Translations under genes and position numbers: made by a program
NCBI GenBank assembly: GCA_018105865.1
Contig: CM030840.1
Location: 11,383,294 to 11,447,293 of the forward strand
From: Metaphire vulgaris
Lineage: Eukaryota; Annelida; Clitellata; Crassiclitellata; Megascolecidae
Reading direction: 5' to 3'
DNA: 64,000 nucleotides
Notes under the pieces: generated by a model
Databases searched by the model: none
Told to the model about the DNA's origin: nothing
The model's input: only the letters and a program-made list of their open reading frames with translations
Shown here: piece by piece, positions 45,317 through 56,439 of the stretch
Layout: every line of letters begins with the position of its first letter
How positions within the stretch are numbered: position 1 is the stretch's first letter

Positions 45317-45825
45317 TCAAAATTAATAGTACGATCACATTCGCCAATTTCGTCTGTCGAAATCACACCACAGCCAAAGAAAACATAATATTTACAAAGC
45401 AAAATTCCATACACCTTAATATAATACCCAAGTATCCTAATAAATAGCCTATACAATGATGATCACGAGCCCGATAGCGATAGCGGCAAAGATCCTCTGC
45501 CATCGTCCCGACGTTCAATCTCTAGCTGTAGGAGATCGTTCGTTATAGCGATATTATTAATAATAATTACGCATTAAATACATCTTATGACAAGCTTTGA
45601 ATATAAACAAATCGTACTGTAGACTAAAATTTAATAACAATAGAACTTGAATAGTCTGCAGAAAATGTTGATCCTCGTCTTGCAAATGACTGTCTTCTAA
45701 TAAATTACTGCGAAACTGTGCTTTACAGTTGAATGCGGTGTTTCCAGTTAGGATTAGTTGAATAACGAATTACTTTTTCTGATAAAACTGTCTGTCTCTA
45801 CTTTGTGCGATAGGTTCCCATCAGT

Positions 45826-46130
45826 GGCGTAGCCAGGGGACTGAGGGTTTAGACCCCATTGGATGCTGAAGAAAACATTATTTAATGTGTTTACAAACAT
45901 TTTTAAATTTTCGGACGCAGTTCTGGGGGTCAAACCTCGTTGGCTGCAGATCCAAAATGATTTCTATGTGCTGTAGACTGTAAAGATGTATGGTGACGAC
46001 CTTTTTTGCACATCTGAAAGGCAAAAAGAAAAGTAGAAGAGGAAAGATGAGGATGACCTTTTTTGCTTGTCAAGATTTTTTTCGAAGTTGGTCACAATCA
46101 AAACAACCCCATCCCCCTTCCGGAAATCCT
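45826..46130. mobile_element. 5' part of a GGCGTAGCC-family MITE
   Basis: CAGTGGCGTAGCCAGGGGAC at 45826, then GGTGACGACCTTTTTTGC and GGATGACCTTTTTTGCTTGT, then CCCCTTCCGGAAATCCTGCC. The right end is replaced by the R1 repeat. Confidence 0.65.
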
Positions 46131-46134
46131 GCCC

Positions 46135-46651
46135 GCACAGTTGTAAAAAGTTTGGGAAACCCTGCCGGCGTGCCATATATAGTACAAGCAATCTTATTTC
46201 GCAATAACGCAAAGAATGCGTATTTCGGCCATTTTGCTCAGACACTCCAATAACAATAGGGAATTTCTTAAGTGCTGTGTAAAAAACTTGGTGGCTAAGC
46301 GATTCTGTCATACTCATAGAAGTTTTAAGACGCGTAACAAAGGTGTGTTCCTGGAACAATTTTAAGAAAGATAATTTTCAAGAAATTTCAACATCTATTT
46401 CTTTCCTTTTGTCTAATTTGGCAAAATATGAAGAATTCTGCCTAATTATAATATACCTGTCATACTTTCCTTCAAATTGAAGTTGAATCAGAGCTTTTGT
46501 TTTTCCATTTATGCAAACTCAGAAGATTATATTCAAATAACGTTCGCCAGGTGGCCTAATGCATTTTGATATTGCATCATATGATTAGAATCGCGACACG
46601 TTTCAAAGCCGCTGAAGTTGGCCGCGATTCCTAAATGTATGGGAAACCCTG
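46135..46651. mobile_element. repeat family R1, copy 3
   Basis: AAGTTTGGGAAACCCTG, then CTTATTTCGCAATAACGCAA, GTTCGCCAGGTGGCC and CGCGATTCCTAAATG, ending GGGAAACCCTG. The module order is the same as at 10745-11260. Confidence 0.7.
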
Positions 46652-46689
46652 CCTCTTAGTGCACGCACTCTGCACGTGTTGGTTTATGA

Positions 46690-46756
46690 AAACTGTTGGC
46701 CTCCATGCCTAGAATCTGCCACCCCCACCTTCCAAATGTTGGAGCCGCCACTGACT
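46690..46756. mobile_element. right end of a truncated GGCGGCTCC-family MITE
   Basis: CCACCTTCCAAATGTTGGAG followed by CCGCCACTG is the terminus seen at 8200-8221. No left end is present. Confidence 0.6.
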
Positions 46757-46790
46757 GCATTAGGCCTATAGAGGGTAGCTGCAGTATCGA

Positions 46791-48026
46791 TTATTGAGCC
46801 GTCGTCGTCGTCGTCGTCAGAGGTCCTTTGCCGACGTAGAATACATCGATGCCACCGGAGTCTTTGCCAACGTACAGCAGCCTCTTCTCTCTGTCGTGGC
46901 AGACGTGACGCGGTCTTGTCAGTCCGTTGGCCGACGTCACCAGCGGTCGAACCAGTTGAAGGTCGTAGGAGTCGCTCGGACTTCCGTTCAGCAGCAGGAC
47001 GCGATCGTTGAACGAATCGGCGACGAACAGCTTGTCGACGTCGTCGAACGTCACCGACATCGGTCGGTTCAGATGTCGCTCCGCCGCGCCGCAACCGACG
47101 CCGAACGACCGGACGACTCGACCGTCGGCATTCACCCGACTCACCTGGTGGTCGCTGTCGATTCCGGGCACGTTGACCCACCCGTGAACGACCAGGTATT
47201 CTTTCCCGGCTCCCGGTGAACTGGATCTAGGCGCCTCCAGGACGTGCCTCGGCATCTGGACGCTTTCTGCGAGCGCTATCAGCCGCAGTTCTCGCAGCCG
47301 GGCGCCTGTATCTTCGAAGATGGCGATATACCCGGAGCAGAAGATCGGCGTTCTGAGGACGCCGTGCGGATGCTTGCAGCAGGCGACGATCACGCCTTCG
47401 TTGCTCGGTCCGACCGAGACTCCGAACGGCTCGAGGCCAGGTAGATCGACGTCGGCGACGACGACGACACCGCTCAGCGACACCTTGACGAGTCTACCTT
47501 TGCTCGGCCGACGATCGGTTATGTAGAGGTGCTTCGTACGATTATTGACGGCCATTCCTCTCGGATACAGAAGACCGGATATCCGATGACTCGACATCGG
47601 AGGAGCAAGAAAGGCCCCGGATTGCGTGGGCGCTGTATTGCACTTGTACAGAACGTCGGATCCTCTGTGTAGCACGTAGAGAAACGGCGATACGAAAACC
47701 ATGCCCATGACCTTCTGCTTCGAGTAAGACACTTCGCCGACGCGGTAAACATCGGCGGCGTATTCGTCCCGGACGGGAAGACTCGATTCTCGTACGATAA
47801 CAAAGCCCTCTGGCGTCGTCGAATCTGGCCGAACCGAGGGATTTCGATTCGATCTGAGAATCGTCGGATAGAGACTGGTCCTGCTGCCGGTCGGAGGCGT
47901 TCCAAGATGATGCCGGTCCTCTTCTTGCGGAGCTGTGGGTGCTAGCGGTGTGGCATTGCAATCGCCTGATATCGAGTAGAAATCCATATTCGAAACTGAT
48001 TTGCAGCTGTCGCTTAACGAACTCAT
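46791..48026 (-). CDS. NHL-repeat-like beta-propeller protein, single exon
   Basis: An uninterrupted 411-codon frame with clearly higher GC and more regular codon use than its surroundings. Residues 1-80 are Ser/Pro-rich and probably disordered. From about residue 90 on there are repeated segments of the NHL propeller type: LLYPRGMAVNNRTKHLYITD, HLNRPMSVTFDDVDKLFVAD followed by SFNDRVLLLN, and LTRPRHVCHDREKRLLYVG. NHL propellers bind protein or RNA partners, often in TRIM-NHL ubiquitin ligases. No RING, B-box or coiled coil is present, so this is a stand-alone propeller with unknown partner. The start is the first ATG in frame. A nearby AG (CGAGGATCAG) could be a 3' splice site, so an upstream exon is possible. 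Confidence 0.82.
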   Translation of the reverse strand: MSSLSDSCKSVSNMDFYSISGDCNATPLAPTAPQEEDRHHLGTPPTGSRTSLYPTILRSNRNPSVRPDSTTPEGFVIVRESSLPVRDEYAADVYRVGEVSYSKQKVMGMVFVSPFLYVLHRGSDVLYKCNTAPTQSGAFLAPPMSSHRISGLLYPRGMAVNNRTKHLYITDRRPSKGRLVKVSLSGVVVVADVDLPGLEPFGVSVGPSNEGVIVACCKHPHGVLRTPIFCSGYIAIFEDTGARLRELRLIALAESVQMPRHVLEAPRSSSPGAGKEYLVVHGWVNVPGIDSDHQVSRVNADGRVVRSFGVGCGAAERHLNRPMSVTFDDVDKLFVADSFNDRVLLLNGSPSDSYDLQLVRPLVTSANGLTRPRHVCHDREKRLLYVGKDSGGIDVFYVGKGPLTTTTTTAQ

Positions 48027-48660
48027 TGAGCTGATCCTCGTTTGATTTTAGACAGCGGAAGAATTACTTCGACGGAGCTGACGAATTAGTCGGATAACTA
48101 TCAGATCAGTTCTTCGTCCTTCTTAGCTTAGTACTCGTTTCAGCATTTCTGATGTTGCCGCTGTCGCAAAAACATAACGTAATTTAGTTCCACGGAATTA
48201 AAGACGGCGAATACTTAACGTCTATTACATTGGAAGAACTAGGAATTTTCCGTGACTCATAGAATCGTGCCTTAGGGTCTAATTATAGATCTGTCGTTCT
48301 TTTTTTGCCAATATTTATTTCCATATGCGTCTACGGTTATAAAACGAGGGCGTCGTAGGCCAACAATGAAATATGATCTCTTATTGACAGGTTTATGGCC
48401 ATTCACGGCATGGCACGTGCTGATGACGATAATCATAAGCATTTAAGCAGGCATTAATAGCCTACTTACTTTCTGTTTGTCTAAGGGCCCGAACTAACCT
48501 GTGTCAGGGTCCTATGACGTATGATGCTAGGGGCGGAGTGGGGGGGTGATAAGCCACATGGCCCAAATCCTTGTCTCGTTCCACTACTATTCAATATAAT
48601 ACTAAAGGTTCGTAGTGTAGTTGCTTTTAATAACAGCAAATATATCGTGTGAAGTATCGA
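48027..48660. other. upstream region of the NHL-like gene
   Basis: Probable 5' flank of the NHL-like gene. I could not place a promoter element with confidence. Confidence 0.35.
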
Positions 48661-48674
48661 GTAGTTACCCAGAA

Positions 48675-48870
48675 ATAAGTAAGTAAGTAAGACAAAATGT
48701 CTATAGCGCTGCCCGAAAGCTTGGCGCAGTGCACCAGCTTATTCATGAGCGCTCAATCTGGGTGAAACCCATAAACTCTGGTTCAGCTCAGTCAATAACC
48801 AGAGTCATTGATCTTTCGGATCGCTCAAGGAAGATCATTCCAGAGACGAGGCAATGTGTATGACTATGAA
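48675..48870 (+). repeat. AAGTAAGTAA/TATAGCGC dispersed repeat, copy 2
   Basis: AAATAAGTAAGTAAGTAAGA, then TGTCTATAGCGCTGCCCGAA and CTTATTCATGAGCGCTCAAT, parallel to 60928-61020. Confidence 0.6.
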
Positions 48871-49119
48871 ATCGACCGTTATGAGAATTTCAGTGAAATG
48901 GCTGTTGGTCGAACGAGTGTCAGGCCGGCAAATGAACGAGTTGACCGCTTCGTTTGAATTGTAAAGAGATTACGAAGGTACATGGGCTTTGAGAACTGGA
49001 TGGCGTTGTAGGTCAAGCATTGGATCTTGAAATGTATCCGTTCTGGAACTGTGAGAGCCAGTGAAGCGATTTCAAGACCGGAGTCTTAATGCATTTGCTT
49101 CCGTTTCGAATTGGATGTA

Positions 49120-50923
49120 ATCGAACTTAAAACCGGGCACTCATCCTAAATTCTTCAAAGACAGAGTTCATATTCATCGGCCTACCCCAGAGCCGTACAA
49201 AGGGCGGTGCCTACGGTGCCTAGGCACAGGGCGCAAGTTTAGAGGGGCGCAAATTTCAGGAACATTCATGAAAAATTTATGATTTACTTTGCTTTCTGTC
49301 CGCGTTGAAACAAATTTGCTCCCCTCTAAACTTACTATAATTATCTTACAGTCTATATAATGTTCTAACAGACGATTGCAGTCTCTTAGAAGAGTGATCT
49401 ACAGGGTGCAGCTATAGTATTACTGCTAATCGCTGTATTCGGCCGCTCAGTAACATCAGTCATCGCCTTGGCAGGACCTGCATGCATCTTCCTCTCTCGT
49501 CTTGAAATCCGAAACTCTACATATGGGTAGTACGCACCCTGGATAGTGGTCATGGTCTCACAGAAGCTGAGTAGCTGACCCGGGGGGGAGGGGTTGATAG
49601 CTGCAGGTGGTTGAAGAATCTCCTATCCGTTCGTGCTAGTATGCTTAGAAGTCCTTCGGCGTGTCTTCCAAAATACTTTCGTAGGAGGAGCGAAATTGCA
49701 TCTGCAGGGCATCTCTCAGGTCGATGACAAAAGGTCAAATTCAGAATTTGACCCTTTAACCTAAGAGGTCGCCCTGCAGTCTTTAAACGTTCTTTGCACA
49801 GTATAGCCTATGTGCCACCAAAGCAGACTCGGATAGTGATAGTAGGCAAAGAAGTAGACAAACTTTGTTACAGCTTGATAGAGATGTTCTAATATTTTTG
49901 CTAATAATAATCTTATTGATCTAAACAAAATGAATTATTCGAAAAAATATTCGGCGCAGCTTTCAAAAACTTGCGAATTGAGCGTGAAAAGAGTAACCGT
50001 CAAGCACAACATCAGTGGGAGAATGGTTAACTCGGACTTCTACGTCACCTAATTCACATCCAAAATTTTTCGAAAGATTAGACTTGGAGGTTGTTCCAAA
50101 GGAAAGTGACAATGTCACAATGAAATCATTGAAACTTTGTTTCATGTGCAATGAGGCGAACCAACTGTAGCTGCAACAGTCACGACTGAAGACATTGTGT
50201 TAGGGATGCCAATGTCAAGTCACTCAAGTAATACTAGGCCGAACGAAATTCCTGCCCTATTTTCAGAATTCACAGAAGAAAAAATTGCTGAGCCCATGCT
50301 TCCTAAGTATACTTAAAGTAATTAAAGCAGTCAGCCTGGTTAAACTGCATGGCGTTCAAATTTATGAATTTGTAAAATGATACAATTGCAATGGAGGTAA
50401 GTAAGCAAGTGATTTTTACTGCTTATTAGCATTTCATGACTTATTTTTGAAGTGAGAAGAACCGTTAGGAAATACACATAAAATGCAAAATGGTGCTTAT
50501 ATGAATTATTAGTTATATCAATGTCTTGTATAGGTCTATAAGGCGCGCCTATTATTGCATGTCATATTGCAATTTATCTAGGTAACAAAATTTGTTGAGG
50601 GTGGGGGGGCGCCAGATTCATGCTTGGCACAGGGCGCAATTATGGCTTTGTACGGCTCTGGCCTACCCACACAAATCGCCAAGTTATCAGACACCAAAAA
50701 CCAGCTTCAACTGCATGACCACTCATTAAAAACTAATTTCGCAGTAAGAAATCTTGGTGTGATATTTGATGCAGATCTCTCATTTTCAACACATCTAATC
50801 TCAGTCGCTCTTGTTTCACATGCATATACGGGACTTAGGACGCTTACGTCTATTATACTAATCTCCCGCACAGCTTGCACGATTGCCACCTCTATTGTTC
50901 ATTCTAAAATGGACTACTGTAAT

Positions 50924-50964
<41 letters not shown>

Positions 50965-51024
50965 AAAAAAACAAATAGCAAGCCTTCAAGCATTACAAAA
51001 CGCTTTGGCTAGGGCTGTCACATG
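49120..51024 (+). pseudogene. CR1-like LINE fragment split by a hAT insertion
   Basis: Before the insertion the frame reads LNSSKTEFIFIGLP (ending 49187). After it, at 50661, the frame resumes as GLPTQIAKLSDTKNQLQLHD, then NFAVRNLGVIFDADLSFSTH, KMDYCNSL and QIASLQALQNALARAVT. Removing the inserted element and one copy of the 8-bp duplication restores the expected LINE order. A (CT)n(CA)n microsatellite at 50925-50963 also interrupts the sequence. Confidence 0.85.
49188..50660. mobile_element. 1.47-kb hAT element, CAGAGCCGTACAAAG termini
   Basis: The ends are CAGAGCCGTACAAAGGGCGG and the complement, GGCTTTGTACGGCTCTG. The 8-bp target duplication GCCTACCC is perfect (49180-49187 and 50661-50668). 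Subterminal GGCACAGGGCGCAA occurs at both ends in inverted form. The minus frame at 49963-50151 is too decayed to name as transposase. Confidence 0.9.
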
Positions 51025-51029
51025 AACGC

Positions 51030-51567
51030 CAAAAGCTCACCACATACCCGAAAGGCAGAATTTCAATGAAGGCCGTGACGTCTCATGTTTATTCATGACG
51101 TCTATTGCTAAGGGAAGTTATTTTAAAAATTCGTTATTCGCAGGTGTGAGCAGTGGTTGGATTGAGCGCTGAAGTCAGCCGAGGTATGTGCCTCCCTCTC
51201 CGAACTCAAACATGGGCTCCGGAGCGCGGTGCAAGGGGCTGGAAAAATTGTGGAGGTATGAAAAAGCAATATTACTTGTTTCTTTCGTCACAAAACCTTG
51301 TTTTGCACCACCCTGGAATTTTTTAATTTCTTTCGTCACAAGACCCTGTTTTGCACCCCCTTTACTGGAAAAATTTCTGAGGACGCCCATGGACTCAAAT
51401 GTCAAAGCAGTCGCCGAGCTTATTGGAGCGAAATAGAGAAAATTACTGCATTTGAGACGCTCTGATATAATTATAAAAAAAAAGGAAACAAAATATTGAA
51501 AGATAACTTAAATGTATCCTGAAATGTCACTAGCCAGATAATACGTCATCTAATGTCTTAGCGGGTT
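51030..51567. other. no gene; internal near-duplicate
   Basis: TTTCGTCACAAAACCTTGTT and TTTCGTCACAAGACCCTGTT (51284 and 51330) form a pair of short direct repeats, each followed by TTGCACC. No gene is supported. Confidence 0.4.
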
Positions 51568-53273
51568 GGGTATGTTACTTTTGCAAAGTGATTAGTTAAT
51601 GTTACTTGTTACTGGGTTCGAAATGTAATTTGTTACTGTTACTTGTTACAAAATTTCAAATGTAACATGTTACAGTTACTGTTACAGCCATATATAAGTA
51701 ACAAAATTATTTTTTTGTTACAACCGACTATAATCGTTTTTAAATGATATCACGAACAATTTACACAATTTATACAGATCGATGATTCTCAACTCGTGGT
51801 CCGCGAACCAAAAGTGGTCCGCGAGAGGGAGTCTAGTGGTCCGCGGCAAATTCTTAAAAATCGTTAATAAAAATTAGACATATATTTTCCATGTCATTGG
51901 CGTAGCCAAGAGGGGTTTGAGGGTTAACCCCCCGTGGGTGCCCGGACCCAACATTTTTTAGAGCAAGCAGCACAATTAAGTAAGGCGACTACCTTTTTTG
52001 CTTGTCGGGGCACTGGGGAGGGACGAAGATCATACAGCAATGACATTTTTTGCTTGTCATGATTTTTCTCAATTTTCTAGCGGTCTCCGAGAAATTTTTG
52101 ATCTTGAAAAGTGGTCCGCGAGGCAAAGGGGTCTGAAAACCACTGATACAGATGACTACTGGAACTGTATTTCCAATACTAAATTAGCTGTCATGCATGG
52201 TATTAATCATATTAATTGAAACTATCATATTCCAATGTCAATACGAAATAATGACAACAACAGTTTTAGTTTGTACAGCTAAATGCCACACCAGCAGCAC
52301 ATAGATAACATAATATGTCAACGTCATATGACTCGTGTCTCATGACTCATGACCATAGTTGTGACGTTCAAGCGTTTTGAACTTTATTATTGTTTGAAAT
52401 TTTTGAACTTTATTGATAAGACTTTAAAGTTCATAAAGTTCAATTGGAATTATCACTGCAAAAGCCGGGTCATGTGAGAGAAATTGGTCAGCATTTGGAT
52501 GTATACATGCAAAAAAACGCAACAGACTCGCATGAAAGACAGCTGAGAAGATTGTCAAAGTACATTGTAACTTACAACTGGTGGATAAGATCAAAAACAT
52601 CTGCTATGCTGATGAATACATCGATCGGTCTTCTGCGATTGAGTCACCTGATGAGGACTACATTGGAAATTTGAACTTTTATGAACTTTTCGAACTTTAT
52701 TTTTTATGGAACATTTATGAACTTTAAACAAAATTCTTTGAACTTCACAACTATGCTCATGACTCATGTCTCATATCAATCAATCATTAATTCGTCAAAT
52801 GCCAGCTCATTAAAATACTATTTCTCACGTAACAGACACCTGAACAAAGTAAGCATGCAGCAAAAAATGATGTCGATTTTAAATAGTCAGAAATTGCCAA
52901 TTTGCCCTCAGTGATGCCTGTCGCTCAAAGTGGAAGTTGGGTGCGTTTTCTCTGTAAGTAGTTTATGCAAACATCACAGTGCGTGGGTGTGTTTTTCACA
53001 TGCATAATTGGATCAAACCAATTAAGTAAGTAATGCATTGAAGTTAGCCAATTGAATTTCAGTCCATTAGGATTTAGAACCATGTAGACGACAACTTCAA
53101 AAAGTAACTTTAAAGTAATTAGTACAAAATCTGTTACTGTTACTTCAAAAAGTAACTATTACTGTTACTTTATTACAAAATTTAGTATGTAGCAATTCCC
53201 GTTACTTGTTACTCAAAAAAGTAATTGTTACAGTAATTTTGTTACTTGTAATTTGTTACTACACAACACTGCT
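51568..53273. mobile_element. hAT-like element with TTGTTACT-rich termini
   Basis: The left side has TGTTACTTGTTACTGGG and AAATGTAATTTGTTACTGTT. The right side ends ACTTGTAATTTGTTACTACA then CAACACTG, an end also seen (inverted) at 33339. No clean target duplication was found, so boundaries are approximate. It contains the nested element 51781-52146. The frames at 52444-52914 may be transposase-derived but have no clear motif. Confidence 0.5.
51781..52146. mobile_element. hAT-type element with GGTCCGCG subterminal repeats
   Basis: GATTCTCAACTCGTGGTCCG on the left and the complement GGTCTGAAAACCACTGA on the right. The flanking octamers TACAGATC and TACAGATG differ at one base. Inside lies a GGCGTAGCC-family fragment (51897 onwards) with two TTTTTTGCTTGTC motifs. 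Confidence 0.75.
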
Positions 53274-53578
53274 TAAGGCAAATAATGAGAGTTTCTTGGA
53301 AAGCAAAGAAAATGAATGAACAGGTAATGGATAAAGCAGAGGTGCAAAGAACCCTACTGAAAACAGTAAGAAAAAGAAAATTGAATTACTGGGGACATAT
53401 TTTGCAAACAAAACAGGAATGTCTAGAGAAAGAAATAATGCAAGACACAATGCCAGGATCAGTGGCGGCTCCACAGGGGTCCGGGGGGAGGACGTGCCCC
53501 TATTGAGTGCCTGCCCCCAGTGGCCCCCTGTTGGGACCTATACTTAATGCTACATACATAACAACAAATGGTTGGCCT

Positions 53579-53772
53579 CAGTGGCGTAGCCAGGATTTCT
53601 GGAAGGGGGGTTTGAAAAAAAAATTCGTCGATGACCGCCAAGGGGGAATTTTCACCCCAAAATCGTCAAAAATCGCCTAAAAAATAAAAATTGCATGGAA
53701 ATACATTAAACATTTTTTCGCCGTCCAAGAGGGGTTTAACCCCCAAACCCCCACCCCGTGGCTACGCCACTG
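53579..53772. mobile_element. nested GGCGTAGCC-family MITE
   Basis: The ends are CAGTGGCGTAGCCAGG and GTGGCTACGCCACTG. The octamers GTTGGCCT and GTTGGCCC match at 7 of 8 positions. It lies inside the outer MITE. Confidence 0.88.
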
Positions 53773-53804
53773 GTTGGCCCCATGATTAGAAGTTGCCACC
53801 CCAA

Positions 53805-53991
53805 CAGGGGCGGCGCTGAGGAGGTGGGTCCGCGGGTCTGGACCCACCCAGTCTCGGACAGGGGCACCCAAACAAATCGTGCAAATCCGCAGAGAAATTT
53901 TGTTTGTCTTGGGGGTTAGTCTTAGCCGGGTCCTGCATGGTTGTGTAGATTGCATGAGACCCACCCAGCCAAAAAACCAGGGCCGCCTCTG
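53805..53991. mobile_element. nested CAGGGGCGGCGCTG-family MITE
   Basis: The ends are CAGGGGCGGCGCTGAG and the complement, CAGGGCCGCCTCTG. The octamers CACCCCAA and CATCCCAA match at 7 of 8 positions. It is also inside the outer MITE. Confidence 0.8.
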
Positions 53992-54162
53992 CATCCCAAC
54001 GCCCCCCCCCACTTGCCAAATCTTGGAGCCGCCACTGGTTAGGATCACGAAAAAGAGGTAGACCAAGTAAAGTGTGAAGACAACATAAAAGAATGGACAG
54101 GACTCACTATAGCGCAGGCGACAAGAACACAGCAGAAGACCGTAACACTTGGAAGAAGACAG

Positions 54163-54312
54163 CAGTGTTTTATCCAGACTCCAGGCCTTGGAGAGGAATT
54201 GTCTTTGCCGGAGGTGAAGTTCAACGCAAAAATTTGTGTCAGTGCCAAATTTTTGGGGGGAATTTCGAGGTTTGGGGGATCTCCCCCTAACAGGTCTGTA
54301 TAAAACACTATA
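54163..54312. mobile_element. 150-bp hAT-type MITE in the LINE C-terminus
   Basis: CAGTGTTTTATCCAGACTCC and the complement AGGTCTGTATAAAACACTA, flanked by GAAGACAG on both sides (54155-54162 and 54313-54320). Confidence 0.8.
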
Positions 54313-54394
54313 GAAGACAGTCCACGATGCAGCCAATCTTCGGAGCGAAGACGGTTAAAGACAAGACTAAAAATACTAGCTATGAGTAATAGCT

Positions 54395-54960
54395 ATGAGT
54401 AGGTGTCGAAAAGAGAGAAGACACGCGGAAGACATCTTAGGCTTACCTGTAACCTGTCAGACTCGTCGTCGGGAGAGTTCTTTAACTTCCGTGACCCATT
54501 CGTTTAGACTGCTCCCAATCGAGCCTTCTCCTCCTATTGCTCTCTGTCGTCGACCGAGCAAAGTCTATCGAGTAATTCCGATTATAAATAACAAACGTGC
54601 GGGAATTCATACGGTAATTTCCCTAGCATTATCGGCATTGCTAGGCTCTGAAAGGGCCAGGGGCGTGCTTGTAGCTGCTAATCTCCTGACGAAGGTCACG
54701 TGACGACTGCTACTGCTACTTCACGCGGTCCTGCGCATTGGCGGTTTAGTATAGTTAGTGCGTTCGTGGCTCTGTTAATTAATACGTTCGACGCTGGCCT
54801 AACGTTTTCGCTAGCTTAGTTTGGCGGAGGGGTATTAGAATCAGGGTAAAAAACACAGGGAAATCGAAACGATCGGCAAAACCACTAGACACGTTGATCT
54901 GTCATTTCTAGACACCACAACGTGCCCGGTCTTGTCATGGCCTACGACAAATATCATTCG
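54395..54960. other. no gene recognised
   Basis: A 102-codon plus frame at 54395-54703 has Arg/Ser-rich sequence but no motif I can name. Confidence 0.3.
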
Positions 54961-54964
54961 AGAG

Positions 54965-54966
<2 letters not shown>

Positions 54967-55003
<37 letters not shown>
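54967..55003. repeat. (ATG)n microsatellite
   Basis: About 12 GAT units, directly beside the hAT insertion at 55018. Confidence 0.95.
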
Positions 55004-55004
<1 letters not shown>

Positions 55005-55017
55005 GCAGCGTCTAAGC

Positions 55018-55981
55018 CAGGGGTGCACAACCTTTTTAGGCCTCGGGCCAAATTTAACATTCCCAGAGTACTCGCGGGCCGGAATCTCGAAAATACATGT
55101 CTTATATAAAATATATTGTATATAAAAATAAAATTTATATAAATCAGCAAATCAAGCAAAATTAACTGTAATAAATGCTATAATGAACTAATGCTTCATA
55201 AAACACCAGTTTTTTTACTTACTACTTTCTATAACTCAGTCTGCACAATCTAATTCTAGTGAGATTGCTGTGACTGAATGTGTTTAACTACTTTATCAAT
55301 GTCTGGTTCCAATTCAGTTGTAGCAATCCATAAAATGTTTGTGAGTTTGCTATCAGTCAAGTTTGACCTCAACTTATTCTTATTGAGGTTCATAATTGAG
55401 AATGTCTGCTCACATAAATATGTACTTCCAACATTGAAAACAACTGTAATGCCAAGTCCTTAATTTTTCCAAACTTGTTAAGACAAAGAATTTTGAAAAA
55501 TGTTAAAATGGTTTCTTCCTTGAAAGCCAATTTCAGTTCAGATGAACACTGAAGGTCAATGACCTCCAACTGATACTCAGCAGGAATATCATTCATCACT
55601 GAAATGTCGCTGTTCTGCATCAGTCTTACGTTTTTTAGTCTCGAATTTAGACATTCTAGACTTACTGCAGTGACAATTTAAATGTATAAAGCACGTTATC
55701 GAAGTAGTTTACTATCGCCGCCCATCTCTGTGTCACGTTGTTATGGGTCACACATTTGTAAGTAGCCCAACATATATGAAAAGATCAGTCAGCAGATACC
55801 TAATTTCTATGCCAAAATTACTGTTCTCTGGCCAGTTTTCTGTTATTCGAAATTGTACAGCGGGCCGGACAGAACCCTTTGGCGGGCCGGTTTTCTGTGT
55901 TGTTCGAAATTGTCCCGCGGGCCAGAAAAAACCCTTCGGCGGGCCGGATTTGGCCCGCGGGCCAGTGGTTGTGCACCCCTG
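55018..55981 (-). mobile_element. hAT element with transposase remnant, CAGGGGTGCACAACC termini
   Basis: The ends are CAGGGGTGCACAACCTTTTT and the complement, GTGGTTGTGCACCCCTG. The 8-bp target duplication GTCTAAGC is perfect (55010-55017 and 55982-55989). The minus strand at 55620-55390 reads NDIPAEYQLEVIDLQCSSEL and KFGKIKDLALQLFSMLEV. After a frameshift, LNKNKLRSNLTDSK-like sequence follows. This is the carboxy-terminal part of a hAT transposase. Subterminal GGCCCGCGGGCC repeats lie at the right end. Confidence 0.92.
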
Positions 55982-56439
55982 GTCTAAGCCAACGTGGCGC
56001 AGTCTGCGTGGTTATCAGTGTGTGCGACTAGAGACATGAAGTGAGACAACCACAGCGACAGCCGACAGGACAAAGCAAGTCGTTTCGAAGACGACGGTTT
56101 TTCTGAAGACGGTTCAAGAGTTTATGAGCACATTGGAGTGGCCACGGGGTGGTGCGGGGGGAGGAGGTGCACGATGACTTCAATAGTAGTCGGCTAGATC
56201 AAATATAATGAATATTGCATTGATCAAATAAATTATTGATCAGATGTCTACGTAAAAGACAAACGCCCATCGTATTCTTTAGCCTTTATTTTCCCAGACC
56301 CATTCAACATTGACACTCACTTCAGAAAACTTATAATATTTAGACACTTTCTTATGTATAGTAACACAAAAGGTTGAAATCAGACAAATGTATTCAAGAT
56401 CACGGAACCATGCCTATATTCCCAAATGGGAACGTTGGG

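Larger units (their letters stand above)
53460..54037. mobile_element. outer hAT-type MITE of a three-level nest
   Basis: The left end is CAGTGGCGGCTCCACAGG and the right end CTTGGAGCCGCCACTG. The flanks GCCAGGAT and GTTAGGAT match at 6 of 8 positions. Two other MITEs are inserted in it (53579-53772 and 53805-53991), which doubles and more its usual length of about 190 bp. Confidence 0.85.
53279..54360 (+). pseudogene. LINE ORF2 C-terminus broken by four MITEs
   Basis: The frame MRVSWKAKKMNEQVMDKAEV and RKRKLNYWGHILQTK runs to QDTMPGS at 53459, where a MITE nest begins. It resumes at 54046 as RKRGRPSK and, after a frame change, NTAEDRNTWKKT. It is broken again at 54163 and resumes at 54313 as VHDAANLRSEDG. 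This is the normal carboxy end of a LINE (R-G-R-P, D-R-x-W, A-A-N-L-R). Confidence 0.85.

Noticed and set aside
52444..52914. hAT transposase exon
   Set aside because: It lies where a transposase would be expected inside the 51568-53273 element, but I cannot recognise a hAT motif in either frame.
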